Assembly: GCF_030867095.1 (NCBI RefSeq) | Contig: NC_081824.1 | Coordinates: 149,201,433 to 149,265,432, forward strand | Origin: Alligator mississippiensis | Taxonomy: Eukaryota; Chordata; Crocodylia; Alligatoridae | DNA length: 64,000 bases | Reading direction: 5' to 3' | Shown here: piece after piece, positions 22,570 through 34,400 of the stretch | Position numbering within the stretch: position 1 is the first letter of the stretch | Layout: each line of letters begins with the position of its first letter | The notes under the pieces: model-generated | Databases searched by the model: none | Told to the model about the DNA's origin: nothing | Seen by the model: only the letters and a program-made list of their open reading frames with translations | Made by a program: the position numbers and the translations under genes

Positions 22570-24762
22570 CACTAGATACTTTCTAACTTGGAAAGACGAC
22601 CTCTCCTCTGTGCAGTTCTTTTTAGAAATTCCTGAAAGATGCTTGCATTTCTGGGGGCATCCGATTCTACTGGAGATTACTTCTTAACCTCATGGAAGAA
22701 ATAATACTTTGATTTTGTTTTTATTTTTCCTCTCTCAAATATTTGCTCTAAGTAGTCCCCAATTTTCAGGTAAACTTCCAGATCACTGGGCATCTTATCC
22801 CTTAAAATAGTAACAGAGATTAGTAGCAGCTATATTGGATGAACAAAAATGTGTGGGGTGTGTGTGTTTGGGTTTTTTTTCCCCAGTGTGTGTTTGGTTT
22901 TTGTTTTTTGGGGGTTTTTTTTTAAGTTTTTAACTCAGAATATTGGATGCAAGCCTTAATGTCAAAGCCATTCTGCCTACTGTTCTATGCTTTCAGTGCA
23001 GGTGTCAAATCAAGCGAAGTATGAGGAAGAAGAAGGTTTGCTTATATGCCCTAGATGGCATGAGAAACCTAAGTCAGCATCAGCATTAAAGTTGCTTCAG
23101 GCTTGTCTTTTACTTGTCCCCTGATAGACTGGTCAGTAGTTCTGCCTTCCAGCAAGTTAAATGTTGGTAGAATAAGAAGTGCTACGAAGTCAGATTGCAT
23201 GACTGTCAAATGTCATTTTTTAGCTCTAACTTAAAAGATCCCTGCACACCTGAGTGCTGTATTTTCCCTGTTCTTACCTGGGGTGTGTGCATATATGCAG
23301 CCTGAACAGAAGCAACTTTTTTTTTTTTTTCCTGCAGAAAACATCTATTGGGAAAGCCACCTCACCTAACCCAACTTCTTTAGATGACCTTCTTGGGGGT
23401 GGGGGGTGGAAAGGATCTATCACAGTACTTAAAGCTATGACTTCAAGGGGTATAAAGCTGACCCCATGCTTGCTGCCAAGTCAGTTGTGGATGCAAAGCA
23501 TCTTAATTTTAGAAAACTGCACAGGCAAGCTGACCACTTGAATTTGCAGTCCCAAGTGTTACCCTGCAGCTGTTGGTACAAAGTGATGCAGAGAGTAACA
23601 AAAATGCCTTCTTGAAAATGGTTTTTGCAGTTAAACAGCTTCCATATTAAGTTTAGGAATGTGGTATTGAAGGAGAGCCCTAATGAAAGGCTAGCTGCTT
23701 TTCAGAGAGCAAGAAACTCCTATTAATACTTGGCTAATGTGAGCTAGATTTGACATACATGTTCAGTGAAGTGGAATGGCTTTTGCATCAAGACAGTGTA
23801 AAAAGAAGTTTTCAGTTCTTCCAGTTTCAACTGTCTCCTGGCAGTTGAAGAATTAAGGATGCCATGCTAACTTACTGTAGCCTCAAGTATTTCCCTCTTG
23901 TTTTAAAAAAGAGTTTTGTTCCAATTTATTTTTGTGGTCAATTATTTCCTAGTTCTTTTTGTTAAGTCCTGACAAACTCTAGTGTCTTTCACTAGATGCT
24001 CGAAAGCACTCCACGTAGTAAAGCAGTGATTGTGTCCTGCTGGTGCAATGCACTTTCTTCAACTACACCAAGCTCTGAAGCCAGCGTGTTCAGTGTGCAA
24101 TGTTACAATAAAAACTGTGTAAAAGAATGTCCTTGTACAGTAGAGTAGCATGCTTGTGCTCAGTCCTAGTGCTCTCACATCTTCCTCACACCATGTAATT
24201 TGATACTTACAGGGACACTTGCCTAGCTTTAGGGCCAAATTTAACAAACTTGCAATGGACAGGCTTGACTGTCCTTCTATCCAGGTAGCAGATGCACATT
24301 TAAACTATTTTTTTCACTCTAGGAAGAGTACATCTGCCTTTTTAATATTAAAATGTATGATGATGTGAAATTTGGCACTGAAACAAGATCTTCAGGAATG
24401 GACTCGGTTTTAGCTTGCAAAGAAGTGACCAAAAGTTAAGAGGGTCTGTGTACAGCAAGTTGCTCGTTTCAGTCTAGTTTCTGGAACAGGCGGTGCACTC
24501 AGCCACAAAGCCATAATTAGAGCCTGATTCTCAACCCTACAATTGGTCCCTCCTTGAAAGGGATGGGAAGGATGAGGAAGTTGCCTCATTCTGTTTTGCT
24601 AGCACTGAATTCACTTTAAAAGCTGAAGAAATGCCATCTAAGCTTGAAGCAATATGTGACTTCTTTTTTGTAGAATGGTTCTTAACAGTATTTGTTTATA
24701 AAGCTTCTGTATTTTGTGTATAAACAGTGTATTTAACATTGCAGTGTCAGATTGTACTTGTG

Positions 24763-24768
24763 AATAAA
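24763..24768 (+). promoter_or_regulatory. CCSAP: Probable CCSAP polyadenylation signal
   Basis: AATAAA in a context typical of a 3' end, with T-rich and GT-rich sequence around it. It is the last canonical + strand signal before the repeat-rich spacer begins. Confidence 0.6.
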
Positions 24769-25069
24769 ACTGAGTGAAATGATCTTGAGTGGCTTCACAC
24801 AGCAGTACAGACACAACATGCATATGTCTTCTTGAATCTTGTTACCTTTGCAGTTGCGAAATTGCTAATGGAGTAGACAAGCATTTCTTGGACACAAGTT
24901 CACTCTACTAGTTTGGATTCATGCCCTACATTATGGTACCTAAATACACTTAAAATTTAGAGCCTCAAACCATGGCTCAGCTACCAGCTAATCTGGGAAA
25001 AGCCTCAGATCTGACAGGCAAGTAGTTAAGAATGTCTCATGCTTAAGCCCCATTGCTCTTGATTTAGGG

Positions 25070-26308
25070 TGTCGCAGAGCACTGAGGTGCTCTCCTCCTA
25101 GAGAGGGCAGAAACTGCCAGAGAAAGAGCCCTAGCAGGGAATAGGAGCCCACCTGTGGGTTGCCAGGGCAACTGGAGGGAGCAAATGACCCACACCTGCC
25201 AGCAGTCAGCTGCCTGTAGGAGGCAGAGGCTGACTCTTATAAAGCCCAGGGCTGAGGCCAGGCTGGCAGTTCCCTGCCAGCAGCCAGAAGTTCCTGGAGT
25301 AGGGATGCGAGAAGCAGCGAGACCTGCAGATACTGCTTGAGCAGAGTTATGGATGGCAGCTCTAGGGCGTCTGTGCAACGTGGTTTAGCCAGGCGGTTTT
25401 ACATTATGTTATAGCCAGGAGGCTCAAGTTTCTGTAGCATTTTATTTATTACACCGGTGGTTTGGGTGAGGCTATAAGGGGTTGGAGGAGGCCTCATTGG
25501 GGACTCACAACGAAGTGTGAGGACCCCAGCACAGGCATGGCAAGCCCCAGAGAGGGGCGTTTTGAGAAGCCCAGTGCGGGTGTGACGAGCCCCAGGAAGG
25601 GGACAACTTAGAGAAGCCCAAGTTGGGCGTGACAGGCTTCTCTAAGTCGTCCCCTTCCTGGGGCTCAAGTTGGGCACAACGAGCCCCAGGAAGGGGACAG
25701 CCGTTTAAGAAGCCCAGTGCGGGCATGGTGAGCCCCAGGAGGGGGCACTACTAGGAAGTCCCAGTGCAGGTGTGATGAGCCCCAGAGACGGGGAGTTATT
25801 GAGAAGCCCGGTGTGGGTGTGGCAAGCCCCAGGGAGGGGAGCACACCTTTGAGAAGCCCAAGTGTGGGCACAGAGAGCCCCCAGGAGGAGGGCAGCATTT
25901 TAAGAAGCCCAAGGTGGGCACGGCAAGCCCCAAAGAGGGGAGCGCCTTATTAGAGAAGGCCCCAGGAAAGGGGGAAGCACACCAGAGAAGGCCCGGGAGA
26001 CAGGCGTGAATATAGACAGAGAGACAGACCAACGTCAATTCCATCTGCGAGGCTTGGGGCGTGGTATCAGGGGTGGTTGGAGCCACGCATAGCCCATAAG
26101 GCTAGGGTGCCCCAAAAGCACACATTTGTGCAGGACAAGACCCACGAGGGGTCCAGGAGTCTACGTGTCCGAGAGGGCGTAAGGCAGCCTCCCAACCAAT
26201 TCAAACCATCAAAGACGTGGCAGGCGAGAAAGAGGGTGCCCTTGGGCCAACTGGACACGGAGAGGGGGCCTTGAGATCACAGCCCTCCTACAGGACCCCG
26301 CCGTGACA
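25070..26308 (+). mobile_element. Solo LTR (ERV or LTR retrotransposon), 1239 bp, carrying a minisatellite
   Basis: The element begins TGTCGCAGAGC and ends CCGTGACA, and the same 5 bases TAGGG flank both sides (25065-25069 and 26309-26313). A TATAAAG box lies at 25238-25244. Bases 25520-25990 are a tandem repeat array. No internal retroviral genes are present between paired LTRs, so it looks like a solo LTR left by recombination. The class is not resolved; 5-bp duplications occur in several retroviral and Ty3-like groups. Retained CpGs suggest moderate age. Confidence 0.7.
25520..25990 (+). repeat. Minisatellite, about 48-bp unit, eight or more copies, one inverted segment
   Basis: Units start GAAGCCCA and contain GAGCCCCAGGGAGGGG-type cores, spaced 46-51 bp apart (near 25565, 25611, 25709, 25756, 25802, 25852 and 25902). 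One segment (25635-25665) is inverted and pairs with 25588-25618 at 30 of 31 positions around a 16-bp loop. The array lies wholly inside the 25070-26308 LTR. Confidence 0.88.
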
Positions 26309-26560
26309 TAGGGCTATGGATTTTGTTACAGGGTGGGATTAGGACAGGATGTTTTAAGTCTCTCCTGAACTCTTTACAGTTGTCACCCTCCAGGTTCTGC
26401 TCCCTTCTTCCTTTTGCTGTTTTATTCCTGCAGTATTTGAGACAGCCAAAGCAAACACATGGTTCAGTATAACATGATCTCTTAATCCACATTGGGCCCC
26501 TAACACTGTTTTGTTTTCACAGGTTAGTGGAGGGGTGAAAATGGCTTCAATACTGTATGG

Positions 26561-26967
26561 TAGGGCTGCCCAACAGCTGGGCAGCCAGGGGCCATATGCT
26601 GCCTGGGCTAGTCTTAGGGGCCACAAATTGGGGATTGCTCTCCTCATAGGCAGCCTAGTAGGCTCCCCTCCTAGTTATGCACTGACCTGCAGTGCTGGCA
26701 GCCTCATTTATGCCTTTTTTGCCCGCAGTGTGAGCAACACAGCACCCTCCCTTGCTGTGCGCACAGCATGAGTGCCCTGGTCCCCACCTGCTTCGTTCCT
26801 CAGGAGCCGGGCAGGATGTCAAAGCTGGAGCAGGGTAGGGAAGCCTGGACAATCTGGTTCCTGCTGGCAAAAGCAACAGCAGGGCAACCAGGCAGGAACT
26901 CGCAAGCTGCATACTAACCCTTTAGGGGCCACATGCAGCCTATCAGCCCCCACTAGAGACAGCCCTG
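26561..26967. mobile_element. hAT-type element, 407 bp
   Basis: It starts TAGGGCTGCCCAACAGC and ends GAGACAGCCCTG. The flanks CTGTATGG (26553-26560) and GTCTATGG (26968-26975) match at six of eight bases. The inner flanks carry GGGGCCA words on both sides, as in the other 'ggccacatgcagcc' hAT families. Confidence 0.75.
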
Positions 26968-28082
26968 GTCTATGGCACTGATGTTGCTGTGACTCCCCAA
27001 GGAAGTGGCAGGGTAGGGTCCAACAAGGGCAAGACTAAATCCTAGCTGTCTCAGTGACCATGCATTACTCTTCAGCTGCTGGCACAAAAAAAGATGTTGA
27101 GAATTACAGACAGGCAAGGTAATGATGGGAGGCTAATGGGGGTCATCTATTAACTTAGTAGGCATCAGCTAGTAACTTCAGTAAGTTTGACAAGCTTCAC
27201 TTGTGTTACTGCTGGGAATTATATTATCAAAGTACAAACTACCAGGAGCATTTTGTCTGAGCAGGGAGGACAGCCACATTGTACTCCAAATAGAAAAAAT
27301 AGATTAAGATAGCTATGTTGAAAACTCCAAGTCCAGCACTTCCTGGTGAAGATGACAATATCTCAGGTAACCATGTCCCCTTGCTTTGCCCACTGGATTA
27401 GCACCACAGGTCCTGTATCTGGGGGGAGACTGTGTATGCATACTGGAAACCTAGCACTGAAGCTTCCCTCATTGGCTGTTTCAGCCATTGTCTCAAGTTT
27501 GTAAAATATTATTAAATTGATCTACAACACTCCTGGAAAGATGAAGATGAGACACAGATTAAAACCAAGCATCCACTACTGTTAGGGACCCAACATCTGA
27601 GGACTTAGTATTTGATAATATTTTTTTCTGGCAAAGCTGCCAAGATGCATGCACAGCTCATGTAGAAATTAGACCCCCAGTTTCTCAAGCTGGGTGTGCA
27701 AAGATCAGGGGGTAGAGAATGGTGAAGTTTGGTATGTGAATTGCCACTGCAAAATCTAATCTGGTCTTCTGCCTCATTTGCTACCTGCTTTCTGACCGAG
27801 ATAGTTAGTTCTAGCTAGCTGACTCTAGAAATGCATCGATATTATGTTGTCTTGCTCCTATGGGAAAATAAAACAATCATAATTCAGCCCCTTATGTAGC
27901 TGATTCTCTTGCCTTTTGTACTTAACCTTACTTAAATTTTCAGAGCTTGACTTTGCAACTTCAAAACAGGTTAAGTTTCTTGGGATGTTACTTCCCATCT
28001 TTTTTTAAAACCCAAATTTAAAAAAAGCCTATACTGGTATCTCCCTTTCCCCACAGAGACAACCAGGGGGGTCATAAAAGCG

Positions 28083-28312
28083 CAGGAAAGTAGTGTTGGA
28101 AGGGACCCCAGGATGTCATCTAGTTCATCCCCCTGCTCAAGGTAGGATTGGCTCTGACTAAACCATCCTGACCCAACTGCCTAAACTGGTCTCAAAAAAA
28201 GCTTTGAGGATGAAGATTCCACTACCTGGGTAGCCTGTTTCAAAGCTTTACCACCCTCATAAATGAGAAAGTTCCTCCTAATATTCAATCTGAGGGTGCT
28301 GTTACAGGTTAC
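28083..28312 (-). mobile_element. CR1 LINE 3' end, inverted
   Basis: Read on -, it gives the CR1 C-terminal part and the GATGACATCC...GTCCCTTCCAACAC end. On + the words GTTGGAAGGGACCCCAGGATG and GTTCCTCCTAATATTCAATC are diagnostic. It is truncated on its 5' side. Confidence 0.88.
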
Positions 28313-28355
28313 CTTTATAACATTTTAAATCTGCGAAATGTTATGCTATTACAGG

Positions 28356-28512
28356 GGTGTAGGTTGCAGCTGTGTTGGTCTAAGGACAGACCAACTGCAG
28401 ATGCTTCCTCAGCTGGATGAAGGGTGTTTGTGCCCAAAAGCTTACAAAGGATTTCTTCCAGCTATTTGAGTTGGTCTAATAAAAGAGATCAGATTTACCC
28501 AAAGAACCCTGT
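28356..28512 (+). repeat. Dispersed repeat with hammerhead-like core (copy 4)
   Basis: It contains GTAGGTTGCAGCTGTGTTGG, then GGATGAAGGGTGTTTGTGCC followed by CAAAAGCTT, then TTGGTCTAATAAAAGAGATC. This is the + orientation of the family. The core is mutated at the first block and at GAAA. Confidence 0.6.
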
Positions 28513-29149
28513 CATGCAGCAGTTTCAGAGCAGTCACAGATTAAGGTTTGAATGCCATCTCTGACCTGCACAACTGGCTTGGCACTAGAGGGCTGGCAAG
28601 CAGCAACAGGAGTCAGGACTTGATGCACTGCTGGGGGGCAGGGTAGGGCAAAGAGAGGTGAATGGAGAAGGGAGACTCAGCAAGAATGGTTTTTCTCTGG
28701 TTCAGTGATGGTTAAAGGTGCCATAGACAAGGAAGTTCTGAATTCATTCACGCAGTAGATATAGAATAGGCAGAAGCAGAGCAAACCTTCACCCACGTAC
28801 CTGAACTGCAGCCTGGAGGGAATGAAAGGAATCTCCATTCCATCATACAATCCTTGATATTGTTCACATGGTGACAGGGTCCAAACAGGCAAGAAATTGT
28901 GTTGCCCAGCTCATGATCCAATTCATCAGTCAGGACAGCTGAGTTCTGGCCCTGGTCCTCCTGCTAGTTTACCAAGTGGTCTTGGGAAGTCTCTGCCTGT
29001 TTTCTGATCAGCCTCCTTTGCAAAGTACTTTGAAATGCATAAATGGCAAGTTCTGCATAAGAGCAAAGTAGGGCTTTGGTAGGTGCTTGCTGTCTAGTCT
29101 TGGAAGCGCCCAGCCAGGCCTCCCAGCAGCTATTTGTCTCTACCCTTAT

Positions 29150-29330
29150 AGCTTCAGTGAATCGGATGCATTTAAATACCTTCAACAAGGTGCTACTTGA
29201 GGCACCCCTCAGTGGATTCAAGGCACCCCTTCGTAAATGCCAGCTCTTAGTTTTCACTCTTTTTTTTGTACTATAGAAAAAATAATAGACCAGTTCTTTT
29301 GTTGCAAACAACTCAAAGGCCCCAACAGGG
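29150..29330 (-). mobile_element. Fragment of the hAT family seen whole at 50050-50342
   Basis: TCAAGGCACCCCTT, AATGCCAG and CTTAGTTTTCACTC and the following AATAATAGA match the reverse complement of 50155-50330. The outer ends are not clear; the copy abuts the next repeat at 29336. Confidence 0.6.
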
Positions 29331-29335
29331 TAGAG

Positions 29336-29478
29336 GCAGACAAGGTTCCTTGGGTGAATTTGATATCTTTTATTAGACCAACCCAAATAGTTGGAGAAAA
29401 GTTATTAAGCAAGCTTTTGGGTTCAAAAACCCTTCGTCAGGCTAAGGAAGTTTCAGCAGTTGGTGTGTGCTCTTCCTA
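29336..29478 (-). repeat. Dispersed repeat with hammerhead-like core (copy 5)
   Basis: It is nearly identical to 2695-2832 over about 140 bp. On - it reads CTGACGAAGGGTTTTTGAACC then CAAAAGCTTGC, so the GAAA block of copy 1 is AAAA here. Confidence 0.6.
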
Positions 29479-29818
29479 GATGCTTTTAGCACCCTGGCTT
29501 CTTGTAATCTATGAGATTATTTTGTGAATTATGTTTATATATTTAACAGTTAGCCCCTGGTGGTCTGGCTGTCAGTGCAGAGCTACCATATCCGTTTTAA
29601 TACCAGGAAGCCCAGAGAAGTACCTTCCCCTAGGCGCTCTGGTATCACTGAGCCCAGACAGCTGTGTGGAATGGAGCTGCTGAGGCTTTATTCCCTGCTG
29701 CAGCATCAGTTTGAGCCAGGCCATACAGCCAAGAGAAGCACATTTGCACAAGCTTCATGGTTTCTCTGCAATTAAGCTACTCAGAGAGGCTGCTCTCAGC
29801 ATGGAAGAGGTAGTAGGG

Positions 29819-29990
29819 CAGGGGCGGGCAATTATTTCGGGTAGAGGGCTGCTTACTGCATTTTGGCAAGCCGTCGAGGGCCACTTTACAGGCAGCCAGG
29901 AGCAGATATATATTAATTTTCTAAATTTTTAGGGGCCCTGCAGGCTGGAGGGCCACATCCAGCCCATGGGCTGCATTTTGCCCACCTCTG
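29819..29990. mobile_element. hAT MITE, 172 bp
   Basis: The ends CAGGGGCGGGCAA and TTGCCCACCTCTG are inverted relatives, flanked by TAGTAGGG (29811-29818) and TAGTAGGA (29991-29998). It belongs to the same end family as 1141-1308. Confidence 0.92.
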
Positions 29991-30042
29991 TAGTAGGAAG
30001 ACAACTAGAGTTTTGGAGGAGGGAAAGGGCTGGAGTGGCTGG

Positions 30043-30760
30043 TGTCACAACCAAATTAGATAGTGCCCATGTCACAAACAAGTAATAACCATTTAAAACA
30101 GTTTTTTCTGCACTAGGTTAACTAAGAGTTAACAATAATGATAGTAACCGCTTTTTTCTGCGCACGTCAAAAAGAAATTTATTGCTGCGCCACTAACAGA
30201 GATAAAAACTTTTGCCTTCTTTGCTTTATATAAATCATTATAATTGGTCAAAGAAAACAGGGAGTAACCCTATGATAACACCCTAGCGAAGACCGCTAGA
30301 TAATTGCCGATTCTAATTAGATTTATGACATGGCGAAAAACAATTGGCTATCATACAAACAAAACCCTCTTATGTTTTTCGCAAAGTCGAAGACAACTCT
30401 GCCCACACCTTGGAGTAAATCTGACAATTTGATCAGTTGTCAGTGTCTTCCCGCTGCGACCTCCCTGGCGTACCCTTGCCCCGCATGCCCGATAAGCCGA
30501 CCGCCGGCCCGTATATATATATCTGCAGAATAACTGAACGACGATCTCTAAGCTGTAACTAACTAAGTATCTCTGACCTCCGTCTTACACCACCTTGACG
30601 TGAGTAAACCATCTTGCTTTGCAACCGATAAGCGTCTGCCTAATTAATTCCACTCCACGCATCACAAGTACCCGCCTAACGGCCTTCTAAGGCCCCGGAC
30701 CCTTATCTGCCCGGGTGGGAGTCAGGGAGAGCTGCTGGCCGGCTGCCCTGGGTCCCGACA
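30043..30760 (+). mobile_element. Solo LTR (ERV or LTR retrotransposon), 718 bp
   Basis: It starts TGTCACAACC and ends GGTCCCGACA; GCTGG flanks both sides (30038-30042 and 30761-30765). Inside lie a TATA tract (30512-30522), an AGTAAA polyadenylation-like signal (30603-30608) and a CpG-rich U3/R region. The order fits U3-R-U5 on +. No internal region follows, so it reads as a solo LTR. The high CpG content and identical flanks suggest a fairly recent insertion. The family is not identified. Confidence 0.85.
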
Positions 30761-31493
30761 GCTGGGAGCTATACATCCTGGGAAGCAGGCAGAATGAAAG
30801 TAAAGCATTTTACCTCCCCTGACCATTCAAACAATAGTCTAGAATGGCAGGGGGAAAATATTTTAAGGATATACCTCATTCTAAGTGGCTTATCTTTAAA
30901 ATATTGAGGGTACTTATGATAGGTTAACACCCTTTAACAGGTGAATGCCCCTGTTTTTTTTTGTGTCTTTACCAGTTTTAAAGGTAGTCTGTAACATGGC
31001 CCTAAGTTATGCCTGCTCCAGTTTGAGACCACTGCTACTCGTCTCATCTCCTGCAGTCAGAGGCACAGACAATGCCCATAGTCTTTATAACCATCATTCA
31101 GGTATTTGAAGACTTATCAACTAAATCCATCCTAGCTCTGTCCTTGCTTTGTTTACATTCACACCAGTAGTGGAATATGAATAGCAGAAGAGAACTTCTA
31201 CTCTAGACATGCTGAGGCAGGCGGGCGGGGGGGGGCGCGGCAGAAGAAGAGGGGAAGAGGAGGAGACTGGGAACAAAAACCCACGCAGGAATAGTAGATT
31301 TAATTCTGGATTCTGTAGAGCACAGTTTAGTGTTTCTGTAGCCAAACACTGAGTACACAAGGCCTTTAGCAGGAATTAAATCACTGCGAAGGGTCTAACA
31401 ATTATTAAACCATCACCAAACTTTAAGAAAGGGGTAAGACTGTTATACCAGAAATAAGAGGTGCTGTAAACACTCATGATATCCAGAGAGTTC

Positions 31494-31499
31494 TTTATT
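31494..31499 (-). promoter_or_regulatory. RAB4A: Distal RAB4A polyadenylation signal candidate
   Basis: AATAAA on - at the edge between repeat-poor sequence and the repeat-rich spacer. Confidence 0.4.
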
Positions 31500-34400
31500 C
31501 AAGATTAGATACAAGTGTCAGATGTACTGGCACAGTCCAGCAACAGACTCATTAAAAGTTAAGACAAAGGCTTTTGTAAAATATTTAAATCTTTAAAACA
31601 ACTCGAACAATTAAAAACCTCCGTAAAGAACAACCAAGTCTAGACTTCAGTTGCCTGGCATAGTTTCTATAAAGCTTTGCTAGGCCATCTTGCTTTGGTA
31701 AGTCAATTAGAGTAAGGACTTCATCATAGTGGAATGCACACACATACAAAGGGAGGGGATTATTTTACCATTTAAACTTGCCAAGATTTTATTTATTGCA
31801 TAAACCATTAAATTAAGAGTAAAAAATTAAATTTCTAGCCTTACAGGCATAAAATTGAAGAGTCTAGATCACATACCATTTCACAATGATAAACTATCAT
31901 GAAGAGTTTTTTTCCCAGTGGTGGTTGTATTCAGCATAAAACAATGTTAGTTTAACCTATTATCAACATGGTATTAAAGCGAAATATGAAGCACAGTAAT
32001 TTGACAGATAAATCATGCACTTTAACTGTGTTAATGTGCGCTCAGACTGCATGGATCCGCTTTATTTTTAGAAACACTTAGATGTTGATATCAAGTATAT
32101 ATAATGAACTCATTGTAACAAAGCTACTTTTTAACACACATAAGGGATATATGAGATTAAGACACTTGGTACAAAGAACTGTGCTTAGCTTATTTTTCAT
32201 TCCAGAAAAATGACCAAAAATTGTCAAGCAGAATGGGTATAACCGACGGCTACTCTTGTATGCAAAGGACTGGAGGGAAGATTAGGAGGCATCGTTTCTA
32301 CCATTCCAGATTTAAAGCTGGCTCACTTGTTACTTAAGATCATTTTGAAAACAAAACTCACATTTGCAAATGCAGAGAATGATTACATTATAAGAGAGTA
32401 GGAAAGTAAAGATTAGTGAAGGAAAGAGAAGGGGAAGAAGTGAAACTAGAGACCAAAGGTGACAGAAGCATGAAGGTGAAACAGAAGCTCATTAGGTAAG
32501 CAACATTTTCTCCCTCCCATCAACTGTGAGCAGACTGAGAATGAGAATAACTAGTTAATCAAAATGCCCTATAACCACCATAATATTTAAGAATGGTGAT
32601 GTTGGCAAGAGAGGTCTTGGCTTGTGCTACATGTCAGAGCTAAGGAATAGGCAAACTTACCCTTCCTCACCATGTACAAAAAGTGACTTGTGATGCTAAG
32701 GCAAAACCCTGACACTTGCCAAAATGTTTCCCCACATCCACTTTTGCCTAGAGGCTGCAGAACACACAGGGAAAGGAAGTTCTCCCGTCTTCAAGAAAGT
32801 GGCAGGAAGCTCTTATAGGGAAATGCTCATAGTAAGACTTTGCTCCCAAAGGAGTAGATTTAAAAAAAAAAAAAAATAAAAATTCAAAGCTACAGCCAGG
32901 GTCTTTCAAGTCTGGGATTGTATCAATGCCTCCTAGTTTTGGGAGTCTGAAGTACCAGTTACTTTCTCTATTCTGGGAGAGGAAATGGAGTAACAGGGGA
33001 GATGGCCACTTCCAGATGCTAAATAAGGAAGACAATCCAGGAGATGGGATCAAAGCAGTTATTTATTTAATAAGTTCCTCTGGAGTTACTTGAGGCTCTG
33101 GTAAATGTAGCACTTAGCTTAATCATGTCAAACTATACCTGGAAAGGAACATTGCTTGGGAGCGGGTCTGGTCAAGTGTGTAACAAACATGCATGCTACA
33201 TTGTATACAGCATATTCAGCAGGCGTTCCAGTCCAATAATGCATGCTGACCATTATATGGAGAGAGGGGACATGATCAAAAGCCTTGGCCTGCAAGCTAG
33301 GTTTTCCAGCAAAAATCTTTGACAAGGGCTTACACTGAATTCTTTTGATTTGATGCTGCTAATTTGGAGAGACCCACAGCCTACTTTTGGGGGAGGAGGG
33401 GGAATTGACAAATCTCTTGCCCCAGAAAGACTGTATTTAAGCCAAGCATTACACCAACATTAAAAGATCTCCCCACTCTAGGTTTGTTTTTGAGCTAGCA
33501 TCAGCCCCTGGAAGTATAGCACCAATTCTGCTTTAGCCCTGAAACACATATATGCTACCCCAAAATGTTGCTTAATGAGAGACAGGTCATATAGACCATA
33601 GAATAAAGCAGTCTTTGCCCTTGACATTCCAATATAGGTGTCTTGTCTGAGTGGAACTATTTTTTGTGCGTGTTCCGATTTCTCAAGTGACATCATTTCC
33701 AGCTAGGACCGAGGTCAATGCAGTCACTCTGGATTTTTAGTAATATAATTAGGATCTCTCTGTGCCCTTTTTCACCATTAAGTATCACCTTTAAGCATAC
33801 CCGGAAATACCCACTCTGTTCTACAGGTCCTTAACTTGCAATACAAAGCTGCAGTTTCCCTCGCTTCCTAACACGCACACCCCTAGCCAGACAGTAAGGT
33901 AGACACAGTCAGGGATTTGTGCCATTTCCAACTCTTCAGCTTTTTCCTACCTCTTCATTACAGCTTCAAATGCCAAGAGGACAGAATTTCCAGTGGCAAC
34001 TGTTACCACAAATCCTTTTCCCACCATAAAAGGGGTGAGAGGGATATTCCAAAGAATGCTTAGCACCTTCATGCTAAAGCTAATCCATCAGGTTGAATGC
34101 TCTGGTGGTATTAGGGGGTGGGGGAATAAGACAAAAAAAACCCTACCCCCACATGCAGCCGCTCTCTTCTCATATAAATTAATCCCCAACCATCATGAAG
34201 TAGCTTCAGAGAGGCCTGGAGACAGGAAGGATGGCACTCCATACCATGCTGGTAGGGGAAATATGTAGAAGATGGATCACAAGAGGCTAGGTGGAGTGAT
34301 ACTTTTTACATTTATGCTAGGCAAATACTATAAAAGCATTTTAAAATGTACCCTAATAAATTTGAAAGTTTCACACATTCAGGGTCATTGATTTTACTTC

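Larger units (their letters stand above)
20513..24790 (+). other. CCSAP: CCSAP 3'UTR (about 4.2 kb)
   Basis: AT-rich non-coding sequence follows the stop codon with no convincing exon in any frame. Polyadenylation signals AATAAA lie at 24107-24112 and 24763-24768. The second is followed within about 20 bases by a GT-rich stretch and is the better candidate for the main 3' end. One hAT MITE (22398-22569) has landed inside the UTR; the rest shows little recognisable repeat. A T-rich/GT-rich stretch lies at 22850-22930. The exact end is inferred, not seen. Confidence 0.65.
24790..31475. other. Intergenic spacer between convergent CCSAP and RAB4A
   Basis: About 6.7 kb lies between the two presumed 3' ends. 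It holds two solo LTRs, a minisatellite, three hAT copies or fragments, one CR1 tail and two hammerhead-like repeats. The stretches 26990-28080, 28515-29130 and 30770-31470 show no gene and no nameable repeat. A G-rich run lies at 31220-31236. Confidence 0.75.

Noticed and set aside
25520-25990. CRISPR-like array
   Set aside because: Units are contiguous and diverged with no unique spacers; this is a eukaryotic minisatellite in an LTR.
28356-28512. tRNA gene or tRNA-derived SINE head
   Set aside because: GTAGGTTGCAGCTGTGTTGG superficially resembles a B-box region but no A box, cloverleaf or Pol III terminator was found.
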